In this document: positions 28,001-40,000 of the stretch, one piece after another | Layout of the letters: each line of letters starts with the position of its first letter | How positions within the stretch are numbered: the first letter of the stretch is position 1 | Origin: Trichoplax adhaerens | Taxonomy: Eukaryota > Placozoa > Uniplacotomia > Trichoplacea > Trichoplacidae | Assembly: GCF_000150275.1 (NCBI RefSeq) | Contig: NW_002060958.1 | Span: 100,966 to 164,965 of the forward strand | Direction: 5' to 3' | Length of the DNA stretch: 64,000 nt | Program-made: the position numbers and the translations under genes | The notes under the pieces: generated by a model | What the model saw: the letters and a program-made list of their open reading frames with translations, nothing else | Database searches by the model: none | Told to the model about the DNA's origin: nothing

Positions 28001-31000
28001 AATATCGTAAGAATATCTCGGGTCCACTATAAAAAAAAGATTAAATTTAAAATGATGGATCAGCGTAATACCTTAACCTTATGTGATGTCGCAATAGTCA
28101 GGTAATATTATCAGTAAGGCATTGTATAGTGTTTTCAAAACAGAATTAGTTATCACACAATACAATGACAAATCCTATTTCAATCCTTTTGCTAGAAATG
28201 ATAGATTTAGCATTAACGTTACGGTATTTAATATCTTATTAGCACCGGACTATCAGTGCCGTATATTCCACCAAATATTACTGGAATAGATTTGACTGAG
28301 GTAATTTTAGCAGCATTTCACACGACTAACATCAGATTGAAATAAAATGGAAAATATTAAAGTTAATATGCTGAACTTTCGATTTCGGTTATTATTTGCA
28401 TCTTCTTCTTAAACCTTAATCATTTTTATTTCTGGTTAGGGATACGAATCGATATCAACCAATGCATCTGATTATGAGGGTCAATCAGTTTTAATCCTTG
28501 GCCAAGGTAAATCTCAAAGTTTGATAGCATTATCCCAAATCAAAATCAATACTTTTAGATAATGAATTAATTTCAGCTTCATTTACAATCCTTAAATTTA
28601 ATTTTCTACTAATACGCTATTTCTACTTGATCATCTATTGATAGGCAATTCGGCCTTCGAAACAGCTCAAGCAATATCTTCAACATGCAATTTTCTGCAT
28701 ATGCATGGAAGGTAAACCATTTTCAATTAAATTAAAATTATAATAACATCCAAAGCATGAGCATATAATTTAAAAAAAAAAGTATTTAATCGTCTCATCT
28801 AAAAATTCTGAAGGTTTTACATCAATAATTTACGCTCTTATAAATTATTATTCATTCCTAAATATTACTTCCAATACTTTTATAGGGGTGGAGTTAGGTT
28901 GGCTACATCAACCCACTATATAGGAGATGTTAGGTAAAATAATGATAATTGCCAAGTAGAAGTAGCCTAACTTATATTGAGTTTAGTGAAATGTATCAAT
29001 AGTCATATTAATTGAGTAGAAATGTAAGATAAACATCTAAAAAATTAACTCTTGTCAATGTAATTTAGTTATATGCATTCCTAACAGATAAAAATAATCC
29101 TAACATGATCTAGGAGTCACAGATAAAATAGAATATTTACATTAATTTTCTAGCTGGTATACGATTCTGGTACGCTTCATTTCATTTTGTAACTCATTTC
29201 AGTCTGCTAGTTTACTCATCATCCCTTGCAGTAAGCTAAATTCTCCAAGTCCATAAATTTAAGGATTTATATTATTAAATTTTATACGTCTTGGTACAAT
29301 AATATCATGCTATCAGTCATGAACTTCCTTTGATTTAGTAGTACTAACAATTGCTTAGATTGTGGTAGAAATTCAAACATCAACTAGTTATAATACAAAA
29401 AAGGGATTCAACTTTTAATTTATTTCTTGCGATCTAGGGCAGTAAATTCTAAAGTAATTGACTCCTATCAACTGAAAACGCTAGATGGACTTAATGGTGA
29501 GGAAACTTTTTAAAAATGGGAATGTCTTTACATTAGCAATGTACTATCGTTGTATCAAAGTTAGTTTTTATTGCTATCCAAATATCTGTATAATTCATAA
29601 ATTTTTCGTTACTGTGAAAGCATTTATGATTTCAATTAATTAAGATTATGTCGCACCAGATTTACCTTTAAAACTTTACAAGTTTTTAGTCATAACATTC
29701 TATTTCTTTCTAAAAACTTCAAAATCAGTCTTGTTGGATTTCATAGCTATTGTTGAAGCTTACGGGAAGAATCACTAAAAATCTCAGTTATAGTTTATAA
29801 TTACTTAGTAAAGTTTCTACAATTATAATTAGTCATCGAGGCTATAAAAAATTCTTAAGAATACTACTTAGATCTAATAATTTATAATGTGTAGAATGTT
29901 TTAAAAATGGTCCAAATACTCAATCGATTAATGTGATATTAAGACTACTGACTACCATTAGAAAACTGAATAGAACTTTATGCTCTAAGACAACTAGTTT
30001 ATTTATACTATATAATTGTTACTCTAGGGTTATTAATTGTCCTGTAAATATTAATTATTCATTCTATCGTATAGAGCAAGATATTCGAAAGATGGGATTT
30101 GTTAAAACTCCAGACAATAGGATTAAGGATTGTCCAAAAACATCAAAAGGCGATCTCGAGGGTAAATGATAGAGTAAAACTAATCGAGGGAATCTAGGAA
30201 TAAAATTATCGAAGATAAATAAGTCCGTAATTTTGTAATTTCAAATCAAAATGTTTTTATATCAATTGAAGAGTTCAGATTCTAGTTGACTTCGTATTAT
30301 ATAACGACATTCCACGCTACAGCTACCTTTGAATTCCTTATGGAATGTTTAATTTCTAAGAAAATTAATTGATTAAATGTTTCGCTAATCTTTACGATCA
30401 ACGACATTCCTCACTATCCGATATAATGGCTAATTTCATGTCCGCTAGTAGCAGTTTTATCAATTTCGTTAATTGCTTGCTATTTTTCTTATTTAGATGA
30501 CATAAGAAATAGTGGCTATGACCGCGTTATCCGCTGCCTAGGATTTCAGGTTTTACTCAAAATATGAATTAATAAATTAAGCTGCTGCCAATATTTGGAA
30601 TAACAAATAGAAAATTGCTTCTTTTCCAATATCAAGATAATTTATGTCAGTTTCAATTTAGGAAGATTTTTATTAATTTTATCATTAGCAAACACAGTAA
30701 CTAGTTTCACTTGTATATAATTAACTCTACGTCCTGTAAATAAATGCGCAATTACAACATCTGAGATACGACTAAAGTCCGAAATACATAATAGCCAATT
30801 TCGTACCTTCGCCATAATATATGTGTATATTCGTATATTAGTATATGTTGGTTTTTAATTTGTCTAATTTTGTATGATAATTGTAAATTATACCAGTATT
30901 TTTTACCGCGAATTTACTTACAACCCTTCAAATTAGCATGATCGCTCAATATATAGCGTAAATGCTTATCCTAAATCAGGTAGTGGGCGCTTGTATAAAT

Positions 31001-34000
31001 ATCCGGAAATTCGACCGAATTTTGAATCTGTTTCAGTGCCAAAGATGTTTTTTGGTATAATCATAAAGTAAATTTATCTGTTATATTATACTCTATTATA
31101 ATATTATCGTATTAGTAATTATTTATTAGCAATGATATCAAAATAGCTTAAAGGTTTTAGAATACCTAGCTGATTACTTTAAATTATTTTGTCTTCTTCG
31201 GACCCAACAATTGTATCTCAATCCAACTTTTGTTTCAGCTGGTGCACTGACCCACTCTTTGGACTTTCGCCATTCAGGTGGATGTTGCATTCAGGGTTTT
31301 CGATATACAGGTAAATTCCGTTCAATATAACAATTAGTAACTGCAGTAATTAGAAGTACTCTGAAACCGATATCATATTGTCACGGTACGGACTACCGTG
31401 AGAATAAATGATTAAATTTAGTGTTAAACATTTATATATGGAGATAACTATTAATGACTGTTACAAAACAGCTTTGCTACAAGATAACATAATATACGAT
31501 CAATAAGTCAATTCCTTGAACCACGTATCAAGGAACGATATCTGCACTATCACAAACACTTTTGCTCTACTAGCAGACTACACAAAGACTTAAACGCCTC
31601 GTATTTTACGTTAAACACTAAGTTGGAGAATTATCTTTATTTTACGATATACTGCATTTATATACTATTCCTCAATAGTTCATGAGTCATAGTTAATACA
31701 ATTAACCTCGGAATCATTTACTGAATTAGATATTAATTTTAGCTACTGCTCCCTTAATGCAGACAACAGTATTTACCAACATAGACATGTAATGACTAAT
31801 ACAGAATAGTCAGATTACGATATGTCTTATCACGGAACATTTCCATGATAATTTACAGTCTACCATAAGTAAATTACAATCACAATGATTGGAACTGTAA
31901 GCAGATGATTTGCATTCCCTATTATAACTATTAATTTCAGTATGTGTATAAGTGTCACTGTCATAAAAAGTCAGTGCTATATTAAAACACAGTATATCCA
32001 AATTATAAGTTAACTAAATAAGGACTGGCTAACAGAATTATCCTAACATAGTTATTTCTACTGTAATACAGTATATAACACTGTAACAATGACCTACAGT
32101 AAGAACTACTGTAGTTATTATTTTATTACAGTAAATTATGCTGTATTGTAGTAAGAGTTCTCATAAGGTAACTAATATTAATTGATGATATGAGCTAAAT
32201 TTGGTGAACTGTTATGACTCATACATGATAGCTGCTGCCGAAGGGTATTTAAGCTCGGCAGATAGTGGAATAAATGAAGAGTTTTATAGTTGTTTTAACG
32301 TAGAAGCAAAGGCGTCTAAACTCTTGCAAGGTAGTTAAGGGATACTGAATCCCAGAGACTATAGTAATTTAGAGATTTGTTTTACGTTATCTTTGTAACG
32401 AAACTGGTTTGTGACACATATTTACATTTTAATCTTTCGTTTAGTGCGTGCCTTGCATCGTCTTCTGGAATGGAGATATCATAAACAGCCATGGCCTTCC
32501 ATACCAGTTACCTCAGCAAATTTAATAGATCATCTGTTAACTCGCATTAATCAGGCATCGGTTAGACTATAAAGGCTATACTTGTTATTTATTATTTTAC
32601 ATTGCGATATTAATGGACATATCCATTTTAAGTAAACTAATACTACATAATTGTTTTTAGATTAATCGAGGTTAAAGTTAGTAGAATAATGAAAGATTTT
32701 TTTCATTTTATGTCCGAAATTTTTATTCAGGGATTATATCAAATGTTTGGAAAGCTCGTCGATATTATTATAATCGGTAAACATCTGCCTTAGTGTATAA
32801 TAATTGTAAACTGTTTTTGTAATTAAAGTTCTATAAATAAACTATGGCAGCAGGCTAATAGGATGTGTATAATATCTAACAAAATTATAAAATTTTATAT
32901 GATGACCTAAAAATTTAATTTCATCAATTTTAATCGTTACCACACTTAGGGCATAATCACTCGCATCAGTATCTAGAGGAGGTTCCTGTAGGAATTATAC
33001 CGGAACTAAAAAGTTAGCAAAAGTATCATTTGCACAGATATCGTTTTTTCACTAAATTCCAATTTCTATATTTAATAAAAAAATTTTACCATCAATACAG
33101 GCCCTAATTTTATTTAAATTTAAATTTTTAGCCGAAACTGGTAGAGATATAAAGAATGGTTTCATTACTCTTACTTTTGAATACGGTAAAGAATTTTCCG
33201 GGAAAGGGTAAAATGAATATCAGTATTTTTCAAGCATTAATTTAATATCTGAAAATGCTATACCGTGATATACTCGAAATTCTCTAATATTTTAAGTTAC
33301 AGTATTATATTAGTTATACTATAGTTTGGAATTTTCTAGATTTACATTAGTTAACATCATATAGATGATAAGACTAATTAGGATCTTAACATTTTCCACC
33401 GATATCTAAACTGATCAAATATTCCGATTCCCGACTTAAACACACATCTACTTGGATAGTTTTATTTCCTTGTTTACCAAAGAGATTCTTACCATAAATT
33501 TCAGTTTTCGCGATATTTCAAACTGTAGTAAATTTTCAAATACCTTACTTTAAATATATCCTACTATAACAAACATGATCACGCAAATATTAAATATAAC
33601 TGCAGGGTAATAACATTTTCGATCAGCATTTTTACTGGCTAAATGCTATGAAACAGAACCAAGATCATAACGATATAAAAATTTTATTGGGTATTCTAGT
33701 CGATAGTAAAATATTTTGCAATGAATTGGAGTAGTCAACAAATACTTCAATTGATTATCCAGGAATACAATCTAAACTTAAACCAATAATTTACATTGCT
33801 CGAGAATTTTAAATTTAAATTTTCTAATTATACCTTGCTTTGAACTTTAGCAAGGATACTTTGGGTCCTGAAAATTATAATCATACCGCGAAAACAGCCC
33901 ATCGAAGTGGGAATATTCATCCAATAATTCGATATTATAAAAATTTTATAAAATGTAAATAATTACAGTCTTTCTTAATCATCTTAGTAATCGATGAAAC

Positions 34001-34711
34001 TATGAAATATAGCGAATAAAATCATGTCATTACATTTTGTGTTTGATTACATGGATTAAAGATTTGACCTATATACAATAGCTTATAGAATAGAAATACA
34101 GTATGTAATTATCGCATTTTCATATATAATTTTAGTAAAAATTCTAATAGCTATCTTTACTCAACTATAGCTAAGAAAGATGAAGCATCAATACCACCAG
34201 CAAACAAGGAACACCATGTTTTGGAGGATTTTCTGACAGACTGGTTTGACAATGATATATTCTAAGCACGATTACAAAATGAATTTATAGCATTTTCAAT
34301 TTAGAGTAAAAACTACATATCAACCAACTAAATAATCAATTCTGTCGGATAGGAGCGTTTACAATCATCATGGTCATTACATTAATCTATTTATCCAAAG
34401 TATTCTTCAAACCGATCTTCGCCATTTTTATGTCAAATCTTGCTTTGAGGTAAATTGAATCTTAACCGACCTAAATCTAATTGCGATTGGAAAATAGTAC
34501 TACTGTGTCAAATTCCATTTATTTCGATTGAGCTCTAACTTAATTAAGTATAGCCTTCTAGTATTAAGTTCGTAATCTTTGTATGAATCAATTTTTTTGA
34601 TAAATGTATTGACCATAAGTTTCATAATCTAATTAGCTATCCATGACTTTCAAAACTTTACCGACAAGTTGTGATCGCACCGTTATAGAAAGATCAAAGC
34701 TAAAGACTTAA
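25039..34711 (+). CDS. FOXRED2: FOXRED2-like FAD-dependent oxidoreductase, gene 4 (complete, 22 exons)
   Basis: Exons: 25039-25159, 25339-25410, 26523-26585, 27617-27732, 27944-28101, 28243-28300, 28440-28506, 28645-28711, 28886-28933, 29438-29496, 30075-30161, 30497-30549, 30937-31054, 31239-31310, 32445-32560, 32731-32776, 32950-33012, 33132-33207, 33851-33954, 34171-34243, 34353-34449, 34637-34711; 602 residues. Signal peptide about 1-23; FAD loop GSGPGG at 36-41; second Rossmann loop GQGNS at 217-221; STG before exon 6. It has the group-B motifs shared with genes 5-7: [39 protein letters not shown] (adjacent cysteines), [24 protein letters not shown]. The longest gene span (9.7 kb) comes from introns 2, 3 and 14; intron 14 contains a 630-bp solo-LTR-like insertion. 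The last exon was located by its conserved FKTLPxxC core; the tail ends KLKT, with no ER-retrieval signal. Confidence 0.92.
31459..32088. mobile_element. Solo-LTR-like element, copy A (gene 4 intron 14)
   Basis: A 630-bp block starting TGTTACA and ending TGTAACA, flanked by ATGAC on both sides (31454-31458 and 32089-32093). TG...CA termini with short inverted ends and a 5-bp target duplication are the hallmarks of an LTR left after recombination of a retrotransposon. About 96% identical, by eye, to copy B in gene 5 intron 17. No coding sequence. A non-autonomous DNA transposon is the alternative. Confidence 0.8.
32094..32114. repeat. Short hairpin next to LTR copy A
   Basis: CTACAGTA and TACTGTAG are perfect 8-base arms around a 5-base loop, immediately right of the element. 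Several more ACTGTA/TACAGT words lie around it. Significance unknown. Confidence 0.35.
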
Positions 34712-34784
34712 CTTCTTCACAAGCCATCGATTGTTAACACTCTGTTAGCGATGCCGAAATCTTATGACTATATCTTGTTCTTTC

Positions 34785-34805
34785 AATAATTAATTAATTA
34801 ATTAA
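34785..34805. repeat. (AATT)n microsatellite
   Basis: About five AATT units in a row. Common in AT-rich genomes. Confidence 0.7.
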
Positions 34806-36706
34806 CGAAATACTTTTATAATTAATATATAAAGTTATTTTTATTAATTATTTTGCTAAATGGTTGTGTATCAGAAATTATTCATTGTCTTTCGTAGCGG
34901 ACGAAATGTTCGAAATAACAGCGCTGAAATACCCATTGATGATATCTACTTAATATGTAACCATACATATCTGTATAAGCCTAAACTAGGTGATAAAATT
35001 AGCATTTAGTTCCATCAATAGATTGGTATCAATTGCTTTTGCATTTTACTAGCTATAGGTACTGGTTTTCGAAAATTAGAGTTGAATCTAATCACCACCT
35101 GAATTTGATACTCTTTCGGGAATTCACTAGTCAATATTGCATATCGAGGGTCAAACACGTATAATAATTTTAATCTTGCTTCATCGGACATTTATAAAGA
35201 TAGTCTCAAACACATAGGAGACGTAAAATAATCCTTATCCCAGCTATTCTAATAGCATATCATGGAAGAATTCTAAAAATTGGCTTTTTATACGGTCGAT
35301 GCAATTTTACCTTATTCTAATATTAAGTAGAAAGTAAAATGATCCATACTCATCATGCATAAAGCTGTCATTTATGTGGTATTTTATCATGTTGTCTAAA
35401 CTTAAATGTAACAATAGTAATATAAACAGTTTAACGGACTCAAAGATAAATCGACAATATGCTTAACTAATCAATCAGTCAACGTGTTAGGCTTATGCCC
35501 TCAAGCCTATCGATAACTTTCCACTTTCTTCTTAACATCTTACGATTTACAGTAATCTTCCTTTATAATAACACTCCTCTCATATCTTGAATTTGACTTC
35601 TAGCGAAGCAAATTACTATATCCATTTATAAGCTATTTCTCAACCTACCTCTGACAGGAGCGGCGAGTAAAACATAGCATCAATACTAATATAGTGCAAG
35701 TACTGTAAACAATTTGTCCTTCTTCTTACAGTAATACTGCACTCTTTAGCAGCTAATTACATGCATAATTACGCATATTATACCCATAAAAAAGAATTAT
35801 TCACCATTTTCACAATATAGCTTCTTGTACTTTATAACGTAAAGCACAATAGGTACTACATTGCTATAAATGGTATCATAGAGTTCTAAGGAAGCACCTG
35901 TTGCATATATATCGTGGTTATAACCATAAGAAATTGATCAGCTTTCCTTCGCTTTTAGCAAGGAAATTTGTATATAAATTGCATTTTACACTTGAAAAAC
36001 AGCTTATACGATCAGTACATTAGAAATCTCTTCAGCTATATTTAGATTAGTTCTCAATAAGGCAAAAGCTAGCGCATATATGCATAGCATCGCCAATGCA
36101 GTCGCATCTTGTAAATAATAACATATCGGAACCTTATAGTAAGTCCTTTATTCTATTTAAGATTATATAGTATATAAAATACTCCGCTGTACGCTGTAGA
36201 CGTTATGTATATAAATAAGATTGACTATATTGTTGTCAGAAACGTCGATATCAACAAAGCATATTGCTTTCTATAAAATTATTGTCAATATACAGTATTA
36301 AGCTATTCATTGTAGATAGAACGGAATTAGAAAGTTACTGTACAGGAAGGATTACGAACGTGAACAATGCATGTCATCAGAAAAGAAGCTTGAATTAATT
36401 TCAATATAGTCCATGTTATAGCTTCATGACTGTAGCTTTCGTGTATGGCTCGTGATTTAAATCATTTCGAATTTTAGGAATATGCAAGAGCAATATTAAA
36501 TACATCGATTAAACCTAGCATACTTTCTATTTTATCTATTAGAAAATCATCTACTATCGAAATAGACACTGCAATATGATAAATGCCTCAATCAATACAA
36601 TTTTAAATTATTTGCATTATGGCCCAAAAATTATTGTTTTTGTTATGCAAACTACGATGAAATAAAGATTACTATAACGCGTTAATGTGAATTATTCAAG
36701 AGACGC

Positions 36707-36990
36707 CAACAATGCTGTTTATTAATTTATTAAATTCTATTGCTACGATCTATTCTATTGAAAAATTAAAGCCTACATAATAATTGTATAGCTTGCAGCA
36801 GAATCCAAATTCAATTTTTAAGTTATCAATCATTCTAAAGATGTCAATCAACAATGCTATCGATTAATTTATAAAATTCTATAGCCACAATTTCTTGTAT
36901 TGAAAATAAAGCTTCCATATAAGGCGTATAGCTTGTAGCTGAGTTACCATTGAACTTTCAAGTTGTTAAAAAGAATCTCTTTTAGAGTGA
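36707..36990. repeat. Two-unit tandem duplication, period 142 bp, upstream of gene 5
   Basis: Copy 1 starts CAACAATGCTG at 36707 and copy 2 CAACAATGCTA at 36849. Shared words follow: TTAATTTATTAAATTCTAT-like, TTGTATTGAAAA-like, GTATAGCTTGCAGC-like, TTTTTAAGTT-like. It ends about 20 bases before the gene 5 ATG at 37011, so it probably covers the promoter or 5' UTR of gene 5. Confidence 0.75.
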
Positions 36991-37010
36991 AGAAGTGGAT
37001 TCAATCCATC

Positions 37011-40000
37011 ATGTTTATAGAGAGGAATAGGCTATTTTATTTCCTTGTTTTATTACTTTCTGCCATCGGAATCCATGCTAAATGTATTCATTATCAGTAC
37101 TGCATTATAGGCGCAGGACTAGGAGGTAAAGGGCATCATTAGATTTTATATACATCATTTTAGGTTAAGTCAAAGCCAATAGAAATTTCAAGATGCTTGC
37201 CTTTATCAAGCTTTAATTAGAGACCAGCTTATCTGTCGAAGTATTTCTAATCTTTCTGTCAAGAAAGTAATCTCCTGCATCTACTCCTTTTAAAAGTCCT
37301 CTATTGATTATTTAATGTACTTGTAGGGTTACAGATGGCTTATTACTTTCAACGTGCAGGCCGAGACTACGTTGTATTCGAACGGAATAATATTTCAGGT
37401 AGCCAAGTAATTCAAACATAGAGTTAATAATAAATAAGTAACTGGGCAATTTTAGTAGTTACCAAAACTTTTAGAGTTAAGTTAGGTAGTCAATGGATTA
37501 AATCTATTTATAATTATGAACGATTGAATTTGAAGCAAAACCTTATTTCATGCATAGAAACTCAATTCCAATGTTAAAACGCTTTCTGAGCATTACGTTT
37601 TAAGTTTTTATCTAAAGTTTCCAGATCATGCACACAAGCTGTGGATGATTACTTTACTAATACCCTTGATCGAAGAAAAGAACAGGGTCTAATATCTGAT
37701 TAAGTATAGTACATTTAATCTAAATTTACGTTAATCTTTCATCTCTGGTTAAATTCAGTGATAACATCAGTGCTTGATAAAACTTTGGATTTTACTACAT
37801 TCCCGATAAAGGGTTGACATGTAAGCAACTGTAGGAGGTTTAATTAAAGTTCACGTTAGTCTTTTATCTCTCGTTAAAATGATCAAGCGCAACAGTATTT
37901 GATGAAATATAGGATTTTACAGCATTTCTTATACAGGGTTGATATCTAATCAACCATAGTAGGTTAGTTTAAGTTTACGTTAATCTTTATCTCTAGCTAA
38001 GTTAATCAAGAACAGCAGTGTTGAATGAAACTTAGGATTTTACTGCATTAGAGTTAATATCGATCGATCTACTCACTTATCCTCTTCGTAAGTACACCGG
38101 CTAGACACTTGATAATTTTAGTACTAAAATCTGTACATTAAAGATAAGGATATCAATAGAAAGATTTAGTTTCTATTAATGTCTGTGGTTCAGTAATCTA
38201 AATCGCACAGCAAACTGTTACTGTACCTTATATTGTATTATCAACCGGAACAACTATCATCAACGAATAAATATGTACGCTCTTACATATAGTCCAACTA
38301 GACTAGCTTATATCAACTGTAATTATCTAAAGTCTTGTACAACTTGTAGCTAATAATTTTAACATTGAAAAGAAGATAGTTATATCTACTTTTCCATAGC
38401 ACTAATAACACCATCTGATAAATGCTCCCGGATCGACCTTTTAGCGTAAGAGGCAATACTATCTTGCAAATGTCTGACGGTATATCAAAACTATTTCGAC
38501 TACCGGCAATTGGCCTCGATTAAAGCGCCTAATCACGTTGACTTAGCGGTATATTACTTAACTGGTACCGGTAGTTGAACATTTGCTTAACTCGTAATCA
38601 AATCTGTAGATTTAGTTTAGCAATTTTAGGTAAAATTAAGGCTTATATTCCATAACTGCGAAAATCTAATCGTTTAAAACGTTATTTAATGTTAGGAATG
38701 ATCTAATAAACTTGTACGGTTACTAAAGATCGTTATAGGGCAAAAAATATCTGTAGTATTATCAATCTTGCTCCTTTCAATTTTAACATTTAACGTTCCA
38801 TATTTCTACCCTGGTAGCCAATTATTGGCAGAAATCTAAGGATTTTACAGTATAGTTAGATGCAGTATTATTTCGTAAGATTTCGTGTAAAATTACACAT
38901 TTTAAATTAAACTATATATTTACAGGATCCTTTTTTACTCACTATCCAAGGCACCGACGTCTACTTTCCATTAATAAAAAACATACAGGTAACGATCATT
39001 ATCTTAATATAATTATAGCAGCCAAATAATACTACCTCGCTTTCGTCCAATGTATTCGCATTACATGATTTGACAAATATGAAGTTAATTTAGAATGCTT
39101 TATTTTTCTCTCCATAGTGTCTGTTATGTAATTCACCTATATTAATCTACTGAGTATTACTAATAAGTAATAATAACCATTTAGGAGCAAAAAATGCTGA
39201 ATTTAATTTAAGACATGATTGGAATACACTTTTAAGCCATAAGAGTAATTTAACCATGACCCGTTATTCCGATGACATTTATCCACATGCCGACGACTTG
39301 GTATGTTGAAAATGTTTAGCGTATTATAGAGTATAGCTTATCATCAGCGATGAGAGCTGCTCCTCAGATTTATCAACGATATTATTTGCATTCCAAAATT
39401 TTTCTCTTCTTCTTTAATTTTTTATTACAGGTCAAATATTTAAATGACTACGCTAACGAGCTGAAGCTAATGATAAGATATAATAAAAACATCACTAGAA
39501 TAACTCGAGTTCACTCCAAGAAGTCTATTATTTTTAAACTAGTTGATCAAAATATGGAATGTTATGTATGCGATAGACTCATTATCAGGTAAACTAGGAT
39601 TGAAATGGTCACTCTTTGTGTACATAACTAATTTAAATTAGCTAATTACAATAATTATCAATGGTCGTTATCGCCGCATAAAATCAGTTATTGGAGACAG
39701 TTAGGGCAGATCTATCGTAATTTATTAAAGAGATACAATTAAATATAGAATGTTGGTAAAGTTCGCCAATACATGTGCGATATAAATCTGGAAGTTGCTT
39801 ACTTACTATATAATATTCCTGTTGATTTCAAATACGACCACAAATTAATCGTAAAAACAATTTTCGTCTAATTTAACGTAATATATAAATGAAATCAGAT
39901 TAAATGTTGCTTATTTTCATGATACTTTAGTATATCGGAATTGAGCGTCATTTCTTGATCCATAACTACAATAATAATCTACGTACCTTCTCATAGATTA

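Larger units (their letters stand above)
34712..37010. other. Intergenic spacer, genes 4-5
   Basis: About 2.3 kb, the longest spacer. It has a short (AATT)n microsatellite near 34785-34805 and, just before the gene 5 start, a tandem duplication (36707-36990). The rest is AT-rich without recognisable genes. No canonical AATAAA was seen close behind the gene 4 stop. Confidence 0.55.
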
